Shown one piece after another: positions 48,896 to 58,998 of a DNA stretch of 64,000 nucleotides; within the stretch, counting starts at the first letter, position 1, and the number at the start of each line of letters is the position of its first letter. The position numbers and the translations under genes were made by a program. Source of the DNA: Lachancea thermotolerans CBS 6340. Its lineage: Eukaryota; Ascomycota; Saccharomycetes; Saccharomycetales; Saccharomycetaceae. The stretch lies in NCBI RefSeq assembly GCF_000142805.1, contig NC_013079.1, forward strand, positions 558,001 to 622,000, read 5' to 3'. A model generated the notes under the pieces. That model searched no databases. It was not told the DNA's origin and worked only from the letters and a program-made list of their open reading frames with translations.

Positions 48896-49944
48896 AAGTG
48901 ATTAATTTATACAGTCCACACGGGGCGAATCCTTTTTCAAGTATAATAAACAGCTACAGGTCTCACTAGGGTGGCACCAAAGCGACAACGAAACCCAGAA
49001 ACCAAGCCGGAAGTCTGATCAATAAAAAGCTTAGTTTTTGCGTTGGCATATAGCTGAGAGCCTGCTCGGAAAAGCGTTTTTTGTCTTCTTTTGCCCTGTT
49101 CGCAACAACTTTTAGGCTTCCAACAGCTTAGCGCCTGGGCTCATTTGCCCCGAATTTGATCTTCAACCTCCCCTTCAACCTGTTTGCAAACCCTAAACGT
49201 GGGTTGAAGTTTTCCTCATTCTTGGGTCTTTTTTCCTCATTCTGAGGTCCTTTTCATCATCAACCTCAAGCTGCTTACAAGTATTCTATTTACCTAAAAC
49301 TGAAGCCTTTGTTGCTGAGGTCTTGCTTTTCTGTAGCAGGTCGCAAAAGCCACAAGCGCTTTGTGCCCCGTGCAGTTTCTCTACCCAGGGTGACCGAGTG
49401 TTTCACAGCAGTCGAATACTCCTACAATCAGAGAATCCTTGTCTTGAAGGAAACTAGTATCGTCAGCTATCGATCACGTAAGCTGAGAATAACCCCGTTG
49501 TCAGAGGATTCGCTTACGGCATCAAGCGGCGACATCGCCAAAATTGAGATGGGCGGATTTACTCAGGCATCGTACACAGTGCGAGTCAAAGCAAGAATAT
49601 CATTTCGAACGCACAAGTAATTCGACGTCCTATTACGTAGAGTAGCACACTGTTGAGACTCCTCCAAGGCCAGCTCGGAGAAGAGAGGAATTGGGCGCGG
49701 AAAGCCTATATGCTCTCACCTGCCAATTTCGGCTAAATTCAAGGCAACTTCTACGCGCCGCGGCTCCCTCGGCGTCGCTGTCAGCCTTCTATCGGAACCC
49801 TTCCGGACCCCGTGACTACTCCAATTATGGCTTCAACAACTGCCGGCCTCTCCAATTCACCGCCGAAGGTCTGGAATGCTGACTCGCACCGTCGTCTGTT
49901 CCTGCTCGTACACGTTGGCCGACTCCGACCAACTTTGGCACGCG

Positions 49945-49965
49945 CACGTGATACGTACGCTGTGG
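49945..49965. promoter_or_regulatory. Cbf1 site and Met31/32-like site of MET6
   Basis: CACGTGA at 49945-49951 (the reverse of TCACGTG) and CTGTGG at 49960-49965, 9 bp apart. This pairing of Cbf1-Met4-Met28 and Met31/32 sites is the hallmark of sulfur-amino-acid promoters in S. cerevisiae. They lie about 450-470 bp upstream of the MET6 ATG, somewhat far. Confidence 0.6.
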
Positions 49966-50311
49966 TGGCTCTGCATCGGCTCGGACTCACAATCATTAAA
50001 ACACCGTTTTTAATACCTGGCCAAGCCACAAATATCACGGGCTCATCTGACATTTTACTCGCATGTGAATTGGAGCACGCAGCTCGCGCCAGTGTGTGAG
50101 TCGCGTACGCGCATAATCTGACGCGCGCCGTTCGCGCGGATTCATTCAAATCGCGAAGTCCACACTTTCCGCCCGGGCTCAAGCCCCAAGTTTACACCGA
50201 CGAATCAAGGGAAGAAGCACTAAGCTGCGATGAAAGCCACTTACCGCAGGAAATTGGGATATATTGGAAAATTTTTTAAACGATCGCTAGAGCCTGTGAA
50301 AGTGTGAGAAG

Positions 50312-50318
50312 TATATAA
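50312..50318 (+). promoter_or_regulatory. TATA box of MET6
   Basis: TATATAA 97 bp upstream of the MET6 ATG, the usual place for a strong regulated yeast promoter. Confidence 0.7.
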
Positions 50319-50414
50319 GTCGGGTCAATTGATTCACTACCCTTCGACTTCAAGTTCAAGGCTCACCATCCTCCTTCACAGATCAAACTCAAGGGGTTCT
50401 GCATATAATACAAA

Positions 50415-52721
50415 ATGGTTCAATCATCCGTCCTAGGTTTCCCAAGAATCGGCGCCAACAGAGAGTTGAAGAAGGCCACTGAGGCCTACTGGCAAGGTAA
50501 GGTCAGCGTCGAGGACCTGCTGAAGGTCGGTAAGGACATCAGAGCCAACAACTGGAAGTTGCAGAAGGAAGCTGGTGTGGACGTTATTCCATCCAACGAC
50601 TTCTCCTTCTACGACCAGGTTTTGGACTTGTCCCTGCTCTTCAACGTCATCCCAGAGCGTTACGCCAAGTACAACTTGTCCCCACTGGACACTTTCTTCG
50701 CCATGGGTAGAGGTTTGCAGAGAAAGGCCACCGAGACCGAGAAGGCCGTCGATGTCACCGCCTTGGAGATGGTCAAGTGGTTCGACTCCAACTACCACTA
50801 CGTCAGACCAACCTTTTCCCACTCCACCCAGTTCAAGCTGAACGGCCAGAAGCCTGTCGACGAGTTCTTGGAGGCCAAGGCTTTGGGCATCCAGACCAGA
50901 CCAGTTCTGTTGGGTCCTGTCTCTTACCTGTTCTTGGGTAAGGCCGACAAGGACTCTTTGGACTTGGAGCCATTGTCTTTGCTACAGAAGTTGGTCCCAC
51001 TCTACGCTGAGATCTTGAAGAAGTTGGCTGAGGCCGGCGCCACCGAGGTCCAGATCGACGAGCCAATCTTGGTTTTGGACTTGCCTCAAGAGGTCAAGGC
51101 CGCTTTCAAGACTGCCTACGACTTCCTAGCCTCTCAATCCGGTTTGCCAGCTATCACTTTCGCCACCTACTTCGGCACTGTGGTTCCAAACTTGGACGCC
51201 ATCAAGGAGTTGCCAGTCGCTGCTTTCCACTTTGACTTTGTCAGAAACCCAGAGCAGTTCGACCAGGTTGCTGCTATCCTAAAGGACAACCAGTCTCTAT
51301 CTGTCGGTGTTGTCGACGGTAGAAACATCTGGAAGAACGACTTCGCCAAGTCCTCCGCCCTTGTGCAGAAGGCTATTGAGAAGTTGGGCAAGGACAGAGT
51401 CATTGTCGCCACCTCTTCTTCTTTGTTGCACACCCCAGTTGACTTGGAGAACGAGAAGAAGTTGAACCCAGAAATCAAGGATTGGTTCTCTTTCGCTACC
51501 CAGAAGGTCAAGGAGGTCGTGGTCATCGCCAAGAACGTTTCCGGTGAGGACGTTTCCGCTGAGTTGAAGACCAACGCTAAGTCCGTCTCTAACAGAGCTT
51601 CTTCCAACATTACCAACAACGAGGAGGTTCAAAAGAGAGTTGCCTCTATTGACGAGAAGATGTCCACTCGTTCTTCCCCCTTCCCAGCGAGATTGGAGGA
51701 GCAGAAGAAGATCTTCAACTTGCCATTGTTCCCAACCACCACCATTGGTTCTTTCCCACAAACCAAGGACATCAGAATCAATAGAAACAAATTTGTTAAG
51801 GGCACCATCACTGCTGAGGAGTACGAGAAATTCATCAACTCCGAGATTGAGACTGTTATCAGATTCCAGGAGGAGATTGGTCTAGACGTCTTGGTCCACG
51901 GTGAGCCTGAGAGAAACGACATGGTTCAGTACTTCGGTGAGCAAATTGACGGTTACACCTTCACCACCAACGGCTGGGTCCAGTCTTACGGTTCTAGATA
52001 CGTCAGACCACCTATCATTGTTGGTGACTTGTCCAGACCAAAGGCTATGTCCGTCAAGGAGTCTGTCTACGCTCAATCCATCACTACCAAGCCTGTTAAG
52101 GGTATGTTGACTGGTCCAGTCACCTGTTTGAGATGGTCTTTCCCAAGAAACGATGTTGACCAGAAGACTCAGGCCTTGCAATTGGCTTTGGCTCTGAGAG
52201 ACGAGGTTAACGACTTGGAGGCTGCCGGTATCAAGGTCATTCAAGTTGACGAGCCTGCTTTGAGAGAGGGTTTGCCATTGAGAGCTGGCGACGAGCGTGC
52301 CGCTTACTTGCAATGGGCTGCTGAGTCTTTCAGAGTCGCCACCTCCGGCGTCGCTAACAAGACTCAAATCCACTCCCACTTCTGTTACTCCGACTTGGAT
52401 CCAAACCACATCAAGGCTTTGGACGCTGATGTTGTTTCCATCGAATTCTCTAAGAAGGATGATCCAAACTACATCGCTGAGTTCCAGAACTATCCAAACC
52501 ACATCGGTCTAGGTTTGTTCGACATTCACTCTCCAAGAATTCCTTCTACTGAGGAGTTCATTTCCAAGATCGAGACCATCATGAAGTCTTACCCAGCTGA
52601 GAAGTTCTGGGTCAACCCTGACTGTGGTTTGAAGACCAGAGGTTGGGAGGAGACCAAGTTGTCTTTGACCCACATGGTTGAGGCTGCCAAGCACTTCCGC
52701 GAGGTTTACGCCAAGAAATAA
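50415..52721 (+). CDS. MET6: Cobalamin-independent methionine synthase Met6
   Basis: A 768-residue enzyme matching Met6 (YER091C, 767). It transfers the methyl group of 5-methyltetrahydropteroyltri-glutamate to homocysteine, the last step of methionine synthesis. The two-barrel MetE architecture is complete: N-terminal barrel from SSVLGFPRIGANRELK, C-terminal barrel from about residue 435 (FPTTTIGSFPQT). Zinc ligands are visible in HSHFCYSD (near 655-660) and in NPDCGLKTR (near 733). Codon use is extremely biased, as for the most abundant yeast enzymes. It lies, as on S. cerevisiae chromosome V, between IES5 and TRP2, but here SHP1 and PTH2 are interleaved. Confidence 0.99.
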   Translation: MVQSSVLGFPRIGANRELKKATEAYWQGKVSVEDLLKVGKDIRANNWKLQKEAGVDVIPSNDFSFYDQVLDLSLLFNVIPERYAKYNLSPLDTFFAMGRGLQRKATETEKAVDVTALEMVKWFDSNYHYVRPTFSHSTQFKLNGQKPVDEFLEAKALGIQTRPVLLGPVSYLFLGKADKDSLDLEPLSLLQKLVPLYAEILKKLAEAGATEVQIDEPILVLDLPQEVKAAFKTAYDFLASQSGLPAITFATYFGTVVPNLDAIKELPVAAFHFDFVRNPEQFDQVAAILKDNQSLSVGVVDGRNIWKNDFAKSSALVQKAIEKLGKDRVIVATSSSLLHTPVDLENEKKLNPEIKDWFSFATQKVKEVVVIAKNVSGEDVSAELKTNAKSVSNRASSNITNNEEVQKRVASIDEKMSTRSSPFPARLEEQKKIFNLPLFPTTTIGSFPQTKDIRINRNKFVKGTITAEEYEKFINSEIETVIRFQEEIGLDVLVHGEPERNDMVQYFGEQIDGYTFTTNGWVQSYGSRYVRPPIIVGDLSRPKAMSVKESVYAQSITTKPVKGMLTGPVTCLRWSFPRNDVDQKTQALQLALALRDEVNDLEAAGIKVIQVDEPALREGLPLRAGDERAAYLQWAAESFRVATSGVANKTQIHSHFCYSDLDPNHIKALDADVVSIEFSKKDDPNYIAEFQNYPNHIGLGLFDIHSPRIPSTEEFISKIETIMKSYPAEKFWVNPDCGLKTRGWEETKLSLTHMVEAAKHFREVYAKK

Positions 52722-53630
52722 ACTAGTGGCTTAACCCACTAACTGCTGCAGGAAATGCAGCACTCTTTCTCACTATTACAAATAATATTGGGCTTATATT
52801 AGCAAGCTGCCGGCCCTCATTGAGTGAGGGTTAGGTCTGGCTGTTTGCTAGGGATTCAACATCGGTGCTTAGTTTAGTGTATAATAAATTTCAACAATAT
52901 CTTAAAAGAAGCGGGCGCCTTGGGCTTGTCGCCATGGCGCTACGTCACGACTCAAGGGAATATGCCCTCACAGTTCGGTATTATAGTGTGCTCAGGCGCA
53001 GCATGCGTCCTGATTCATTGCTTCATTCAAAAAGCTAAAAAACTCCAGGGCATATAGATACAGGCCCGCCAGTTGCAGAACCGGACAGATGCATTCCGCA
53101 CAAGAGAATCAATAGTGTTGATATAAGGGAACTACGTTTTCGTAGTCTTAAAATACTATTGACAGCTGTGGGTGTAGAGAGAAATATGATTTACGATGCT
53201 GCTTGGTGTTAAATTCGTTAGTGGGTTAAAAAAGCCGATGCGAGCACTCAAGAGCGCTTATCTTGCAGAGCCTTTTCAATCATGAGGCCCAAAATCTCTG
53301 CTTTCGATTGAAGTTCAATCGTGTACGTAGTTGTTGGATTGTTAGACGTTTTCGTGCTCGAGATTAATTTCGAGGGCTCAAAAAATGTGCGGTAGAGAAT
53401 GCTAACGAGTTATTGAGATATACGTTGCGGGAGCCTTGGCGTCTGGCTACCATCTTGAAATATGCATCTACTCGGTCTCTGCGAGCCCTTGTGCTCTTTT
53501 ACCTACTGGCAAAGGGCGTAGTCATCAGCTACGTTTTCTATATGGTCTAGTGATTTGTTGAGATAAAGTGGCAAGACCCTAAAGAAGGACCATCATTTCA
53601 ATCATCACTGGTCCAACTTTGATAGCCTCA
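52722..53630. other. MET6 3' flank and SHP1 promoter
   Basis: About 900 bp without a recognisable gene. It contains two small palindromes: ACTACG-TTTT-CGTAGT near 53129 and CGATTGAA-G-TTCAATCG at 53305-53321. AT-rich sequence after the MET6 stop, including TATTAGC and ATAATAAAT runs, fits 3'-end formation. Confidence 0.5.
53305..53321. repeat. 17-bp perfect palindrome
   Basis: CGATTGAA-G-TTCAATCG, an exact inverted repeat with 8-bp arms about 310 bp upstream of SHP1. It could be a dimeric factor site; none is known to me with this sequence. Confidence 0.6.
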
Positions 53631-54896
53631 ATGTCAGACGAAAACATTCAGCAGTTTATGACGTTGTCCAATGCCTCCCTCGAAACCGCTCAGTCTTACT
53701 TGGGCGAATTCCCAGACCTAGGAGTATGTACCACGAACATGACACTAAGCCAGCCCTTTGGACTGTTCAGGTAGCCAAAATTCACTGGACAATGTGGCAA
53801 AAGTAGTTATACTAACTTGAACAATATTCAGGATGCTTTGAATGCTTTTTACGCCGCTCAAAATGATAACCCTAGTTCACAACCCGCCTCTGGAACAAGC
53901 ACTCAAGAGCCCCGCTCTCGCCCCAGCCGAAGCTTGAGCCCTAAAAACTCCCCTGCCTTGTCACAGTCATCTTCTCGAGCCGCCAAAAAGTCTGGGAACC
54001 AGAATCCCAAGTTCAAGAGCTTCTCGGACATTTTGAAAGAGACCAACGCAAACGACGACGACGATGAGCCAAGAAACACATTCGCTGGTGGCGAAACTTC
54101 TGGGCTTGAAGTTACTGATCCAAATGATCCAGATTCGCTTATAAGAGACCTGTTAGAAAAGGCGAAGAGAGGCGGTCAGAGGTCGGATGATTCAACCCCT
54201 GATGAAGCGCAACGCAAGAAGAGCCACTTCACAGGAAAAGGATTTCGATTGGGATCATCTGTCGACGCTCCTGCTCATGTGGCTGACGACATCCCTGCCG
54301 AACCCCTACCCTCCAGACCGCAGAAAGTTACAAGAGAAATTACGTTTTGGAAGGAGGGCTTCCAAGTTAATGACGGTGAATTGTATCGCTACGATGACCC
54401 TGCTAACAGTTTCTATCTAAATGAACTGAACCAAGGAAGAGCACCATTGCGTTTGTTGAATGTCGAGTTTGGTCAGGAAGTTGATGTGAATGTGAACAAA
54501 AGACTCGACGAAAGCTTTAAGCCCCCAAAACGCAAGCTACAGGGATTCCATGGCACCGGCCAAAGACTGGGCTCTCCAATTCCTGGTGAGTCGCTCTCTC
54601 CAGAAGCTACTCCACAGCCGCCGGCCCAGAAGTCACCAGCTTCAAAAGAAGAACCTGCCAAACCCACAGGTGACACTAGTGTACAGATTAGGTACGCTAG
54701 CGGAAAGCGTGAAGTGCTGCATTGTAACTCAACAGATACTGTACGGTCCTTGTATGATCACGTTAAAGGCGAGACTGGCAATGCGAAAGCGTTTACCTTG
54801 AACCACGCATTCCCTGTTAAGCCAATCGAGAACTTCGACAGCTCTTTGAAAGAGGAAGGACTTTGTCATGCAGTCGTGGTCCAAAGATGGGTCTGA
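53631..54896 (+). CDS. SHP1: Cdc48 adaptor Shp1 (p47/UBX family, spliced)
   Basis: A spliced gene. Exon 1 is 53631-53723 (31 codons), the intron is 53724-53831 (108 nt; donor GTATGT, perfect TACTAAC at 53810-53816, acceptor TTCAG), exon 2 is 53832-54896. The product is 385 residues against 423 for S. cerevisiae Shp1 (YBL058W). The UBA domain spans the junction (residues 4-45: YLGEFPDLGDALNAFYAAQ). The SEP domain begins near 177 (REITFWKEGFQVNDGELYRYDDP) and the UBX domain fills the last 85 residues, with the FPVKP loop that contacts Cdc48. Shp1 directs Cdc48 to Glc7 activation and autophagosome formation. S. cerevisiae SHP1 lacks the intron as far as I know. Confidence 0.96.
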
Positions 54897-54937
54897 GTCT
54901 TTCAAAATGATTGTGATGTTACTCTCTATGTAAACAC

Positions 54938-55573
54938 TTAGTATAGCTTTAATTCGCCTGTGATTTGATCCAGAACTGCCTTTGGCGCAGGCCCCAGCCC
55001 GAGCACTGTCGCACTGCCAGCTGCTATTTGAGTCCTTCCCGCATCATGTACCACATAGGAATTGACGCCCAGAGATAGAGCCTTAGCGAACAGTTCGTCC
55101 ATTGTTTCCTTGTCAGGGCATTTCAAGGTTATCTTAGCTTGGCCATGACTGAGCCACCTCTCTGTCAATGGCAAATTGTAAGACTCGCGGCTTGGGTCAG
55201 TGGCTATCAAGCGATAGCATGCCAGTGCAGCATGGCAGCATTGAGCTGCGACCTTACCTTTCTGCATGCCTAAATCCTGACGAATTACTAGTGCCATTCG
55301 CACTTCGCCGGGAATATCGTTCAGAGACAAAGAGTTGATTTCAACCTCATCTTCTTCATCCTCTTCATCGTCCCCATCTTCGTAGCCTTCGCTGTCACTC
55401 CCTTGCATTTCCTGTTCCTTTTTTGCTTTGGCTTTACACCTTTTCAGAATGTCTTTGACATGATGCTTCTTCAGAGGGCCGGTGGTGCTCACCTGTCCTA
55501 GGTAGTATCCACTAGCAAGCGACACTGCCGCTATCCCAAACAGAGTAGCCAGACTATTGATGGACGGTTGCAT
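54938..55573 (-). CDS. PTH2: Peptidyl-tRNA hydrolase Pth2
   Basis: A 211-residue Pth2-family enzyme, ortholog of YBL057C (208). One hydrophobic helix at residues 8-26 anchors it, in S. cerevisiae to the mitochondrial surface. An acidic low-complexity stretch follows (about 57-80), then the catalytic domain from MALVIRQDLGMQKGKVAAQCCHAA (about 94) to the end, with GRTQIAAGSATVLGLGPAP near 180. It releases tRNA from prematurely dropped peptidyl-tRNAs and has been linked to the ubiquitin pathway through UBL-UBA proteins. It is tail to tail with SHP1, 41 bp apart, the S. cerevisiae arrangement. Confidence 0.97.
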   Translation of the reverse strand: MQPSINSLATLFGIAAVSLASGYYLGQVSTTGPLKKHHVKDILKRCKAKAKKEQEMQGSDSEGYEDGDDEEDEEDEVEINSLSLNDIPGEVRMALVIRQDLGMQKGKVAAQCCHAALACYRLIATDPSRESYNLPLTERWLSHGQAKITLKCPDKETMDELFAKALSLGVNSYVVHDAGRTQIAAGSATVLGLGPAPKAVLDQITGELKLY

Positions 55574-55732
55574 CGGTTTAGGGGAAATTGGAGCTCTTTA
55601 TTTCTCTAGGTTGGATCAAAATTTTCTTCAATTAAGGTTAAGTTCATTGATCTATATGGCTCATCTCAAAACTATATTGTAATTACTGAAATACCTTACA
55701 ACGGTCGCGTAGACGAATGTGAACCAAGAAAA

Positions 55733-57253
55733 CTAATCGATAGTGCCCACACGAGCTGCCCAGATTTCTTCAGCTTGTAGAATGGTATTGTGATTGGCGC
55801 GCATCTTGTTAAGAGTTTCCTCATACTCTTCTTGCTCATCAGAGTCAAAAACAATACCACCGCCGGCTTGCAAATAAGCAACACCGTCTTTGTATACCAT
55901 AGTTCTCAATGCAATACACGTATCCATGGATTTCCCATCATATGACCAGTTGCCAACAGCACCGGCATAAACGCCTCTTGTTTCGCCCTCAAGCTCCCCA
56001 ACAAGCTCCATGGCCTTAACTTTAGGGGCTCCGCTAACAGTTCCTGCAGGAAAGATGGACCTGAGAGCGTCAAAGCGTGTTTTGTCCTTTCTCAAAGTTC
56101 CTGAAACCTGTGAAACCAAATGCTGGACGTGGGAAAACCGTTGCACAGTCAATAGCTTATCAACGTTGGTAGTCATAGGATCACAAACACGGTTCACGTC
56201 ATTTCTAGCCAGATCAACAAGCATGACATGCTCTGAGCGGTCCTTCAATGAGCTTCTCAAAACGTCAGCCAGCTCATCGTCCTCTGCTGGGGTTTTGCCT
56301 CTCTTCACGGTACCTGCGATTGGATGAGTAATGATCTTGTTTTTGGTATCAACTTGACATAGTAGCTCGGGAGACGCTCCGATGACTTGAAAGTCCAGCA
56401 AGTCGATGTAAAACAAGTAAGGTGAGGGATTCACAGTCCTCAAGTGCTTGTAGATGTTGAAAGGATGCAGAGAAGTGGGTCTTGCGACTCTCTGAGACGG
56501 AACTGCTTGGAAAATATTTCCCTTTTTGATGTGCTCTTTCAGTGTAGTGACATGAGCTTTGTAGCCGCTCTCGCCAATGTTGGAAGTGAAGCTTTGATTT
56601 AGCTTGATTGGTGGTTGAATGACGTTTTCCAATGTATCAGAGCTCTCCAGTGTAGAAACCACGTCGCGAACAATTTTCTGCGCCTTTTCGTAGCCTTTCT
56701 CTAGCGATTCAGCCGTACGTAAGTCAATGTTGTGAATGATTTGAAAGCGCTGGTAAACGTGGTCGAAGGCTACAATAGTGTCGTACAGCATCAAACATGC
56801 CTCTGGCAACTGAAGCACGTTTTTCAGAGGACGCTTAGTTTTGGGCTCAAAATACTTGATACAGTCGTAAGAAACGTAACCGATGGCACCACCACTCAGC
56901 TTTGGGATACCAGGAATGTTTTCAGCCAGCTTGTAGTTCTCTAGCTCTTTCTCCAAAACGGTGAGTGGGTCCACCTCTAAGCCAGCAGTAGGACCTGTTT
57001 TTATGGTTTTGCGAGGATTGGTGCCCAGGAAAGAGAAACGACCTAGCTGATTGTCAGAAGTTGCGCTTTCAAGAAGGAATGACTGCTTTCTGTCAGGATT
57101 GTTCACTTGAGCAAGCTTCAGGTAAGCCAGGTGCGGCGTCAAGTCCATTGCTGGAAGGTAACAGAAGACAGGGTACATGTTGACCGATTCATCGTTCTCC
57201 GCAACAAAGCCCTTGAGGGATTCTAGACTTGGTTGCACTTCAACTTTCGTCAT
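55733..57253 (-). CDS. TRP2: Anthranilate synthase component I
   Basis: A 506-residue chorismate-binding enzyme, ortholog of Trp2 (YER090W, 507). With the glutaminase Trp3 it makes anthranilate, the first step of tryptophan synthesis. The N-terminal regulatory domain has the LLESA element near residue 60 that binds feedback tryptophan. Catalytic blocks are GGAIGYVSYDCIKYF (about 121), PIAGTVKRGKTPAEDDELADVL (about 312), ARNDVNRVC (about 350) and PAGTVSGAPKVKAMEL (about 400). A perfect Gcn4 site lies 106 bp upstream. PTH2 and TRP2 come from different S. cerevisiae chromosomes but are adjacent here, an imprint of the ancestral order. Confidence 0.98.
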   Translation of the reverse strand: MTKVEVQPSLESLKGFVAENDESVNMYPVFCYLPAMDLTPHLAYLKLAQVNNPDRKQSFLLESATSDNQLGRFSFLGTNPRKTIKTGPTAGLEVDPLTVLEKELENYKLAENIPGIPKLSGGAIGYVSYDCIKYFEPKTKRPLKNVLQLPEACLMLYDTIVAFDHVYQRFQIIHNIDLRTAESLEKGYEKAQKIVRDVVSTLESSDTLENVIQPPIKLNQSFTSNIGESGYKAHVTTLKEHIKKGNIFQAVPSQRVARPTSLHPFNIYKHLRTVNPSPYLFYIDLLDFQVIGASPELLCQVDTKNKIITHPIAGTVKRGKTPAEDDELADVLRSSLKDRSEHVMLVDLARNDVNRVCDPMTTNVDKLLTVQRFSHVQHLVSQVSGTLRKDKTRFDALRSIFPAGTVSGAPKVKAMELVGELEGETRGVYAGAVGNWSYDGKSMDTCIALRTMVYKDGVAYLQAGGGIVFDSDEQEEYEETLNKMRANHNTILQAEEIWAARVGTID

Positions 57254-57349
57254 GGTGGTGCTCTGAGAATGCGCTTTTAGGATGCAGATAGGTCTTTTGG
57301 ACTGGAGTTCGTCTGTCCCATCGATGCTCAGTTTTTTATTGAAGTTTTA

Positions 57350-57754
57350 TTAACCAGATGACTCACTGAGGAAATCAACGGCGAACAGACAAAATAAAGA
57401 GACTACGCAAATGGTCAATGATATCAATGCAAGGGCCTTAGCGAGACCATGACTAACGCTAGCTTTCAGGCTAATAACGCAGCTTGACAAAAGAGACGAC
57501 GCCTTGCTTTGTTCGAAATTACCTGTCACTTTAGGATAAAGTGAATTAGGGTGCCCAAGCGTGTTAACAAATGTCCTGGGTAGCGATCCTCGAGGGCCCA
57601 CACCTTCGGTTGCTAGACCTTTATGCACAAATGTGCTATAATGTTGAAGCAGTACTTGGAAATCGGTTTTAGCGTCGAGTTCAGCCGAAGGAATAAATGT
57701 TATAGTAACAGTTGGCATGATATTGGTTTTAGACACCGTGGGGGAGTGACCCAA
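57350..57754 (-). CDS. Hypothetical small tail-anchored membrane protein
   Basis: A 134-residue frame upstream of TRP2 on the same strand. The only strong feature is a C-terminal hydrophobic helix at about residues 105-129 (ALALISLTICVVSLFCLFAV) with nine or fewer residues after it, the layout of a tail-anchored protein. The likely start is Met13 (position 57718, MPTVTITFIP), since the preceding 12 residues look like leader. I recognise no family, and S. cerevisiae has no gene here that I know. The Gcn4 site of TRP2 overlaps its last codons, so if real it lies within the TRP2 promoter space. It may be a lineage-specific gene. Confidence 0.42.
   Translation of the reverse strand: MGHSPTVSKTNIMPTVTITFIPSAELDAKTDFQVLLQHYSTFVHKGLATEGVGPRGSLPRTFVNTLGHPNSLYPKVTGNFEQSKASSLLSSCVISLKASVSHGLAKALALISLTICVVSLFCLFAVDFLSESSG
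57359..57365 (-). promoter_or_regulatory. Gcn4 site of TRP2
   Basis: TGACTCA, the exact Gcn4 consensus, 106 bp upstream of the TRP2 ATG. S. cerevisiae TRP2 is a general-amino-acid-control gene. Confidence 0.8.
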
Positions 57755-58998
57755 TGGAACAAGGCTGCATTAGATGATAATGATTAAGCCAGGGCATAAC
57801 AGATAAGCTAACCGTGGTTAAAATGCCAATTTTCAGCCCTTCCTAGCGAATTTGGTGGAAACAGTAAAACGCGTCGCGTGCCGATATTGCACTTGGAAGA
57901 TTCCGCTGCCAAATAGCCTACTTAGCGAGAAAATTCGTCTGCTAGCAAAGCCTATCACTCCTGTCATCTCGAATATCAAAAAAGGATTTGAATTAATTAA
58001 GACAGGACTTGGAGTACACACACTTAAACTGTATTAGTCCAGTGCTAAAATCAGGTGGTGCTAACCGACGAGAACGTTACAAAGCCAAACCCCGCCATGT
58101 CGACAATAACTCAGTGCCCTTTGAAAACTAAGTCCCTCCTGGAGCTTTGCAAACGGGCCGTTGATGAATATTGTAAGGCACCTTAATGCTTGCCTTTAAG
58201 TGATGCATCCAATATTCCAAAAGCGCAACAGAAAGCTGAGTTCTTTGCCGCTGCTGCATTTAAAGGAGGAACAAGAGCTTTGTACTTTAGAAAATGCATT
58301 GAAATTCTCAAGAGCTGGCGCCCGCGAGTTCCATCTGCAAGACAACTCGGCACATACTCATTTTAGTTCAGACGCATTATATCCAACGCCACATAAAAGG
58401 GTATTAGAAGCAACGAGAGCGCCAGAATAAAACACCAAAAAGCTTCTTAACAAGTACAAACCAGTAAGTTTTAGGCCAAAAGATGCACCCCGTCAAGCCT
58501 TAGTAGGGCGCAGATCAATGCTCCTAAAAAGACCCTAAAACCTCAACAGCATGCATAAAAATTAGCTGACAGGAATCTTAACTTAAACAATCACAACTAA
58601 CTCTGTCCCACAGCCGGGCAGCTGGCATAGCAAGGTCGCTTAGATTCATAACGAGTCGATTGTAAGACATTCACGTGACCTAACCAGCCAACTCATCTCA
58701 TCATGATCACGTGATAGACAAGAAAGCTCTTCGAACAAATCCACTCAGCCCGATAGCACGCTGCGTTTCTCAGCTACAGATATTTCCGAACCGCATCTTG
58801 AAAGCCGGTGCTTTTACAGCTAGTTGACAGCTTTAAACTGAAGGTTTTTCCATTACTATAACACGGCGGATGAGTCGGGAATCACGTGACACGGGACGCT
58901 CTAAAATTTTCTCAACACCTTTTAAAAGTTTGCCACCCCTACCATCACCACAACAAGCCTGCCGATAGTGGAAACAATTCGAGAGAAAGTGGCGAAAG
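57755..58998. other. Region between the small TA protein and PTC2/3
   Basis: About 1.24 kb. Several small frames (57852-58037, 58097-58186, 58200-58430, all plus strand) crowd its first half; a possible two-exon 72-residue product is discussed in the findings. The second half holds two CACGTG sites, in the contexts ATCACGTGAT (about 58708) and ATCACGTGAC (about 58883), and should be the PTC promoter. No known gene is recognised. Confidence 0.5.

Larger units (their letters stand above)
48896..50414. other. Long region upstream of MET6
   Basis: About 1.5 kb. The distal part (49140-49270) holds pyrimidine-rich, partly repeated phrases (CCTCATTCTTGGG, CCTCATTCTGAGG; TTCAACCT several times). Frames of 103 and 133 residues do not look like proteins. 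The proximal part carries the MET6 control sites and TATA box listed separately. Confidence 0.5.

Noticed and set aside
49309-50182. Frames of 103 and 133 codons upstream of MET6
   Set aside because: No recognisable content; one overlaps the MET6 Cbf1/Met31-like sites. More likely chance.
53515-53610. Minus-strand GTGATGA and CTGA boxes upstream of SHP1
   Set aside because: Spacing is right for a C/D snoRNA but flanks cannot form a stem, and it overlaps the SHP1 promoter.
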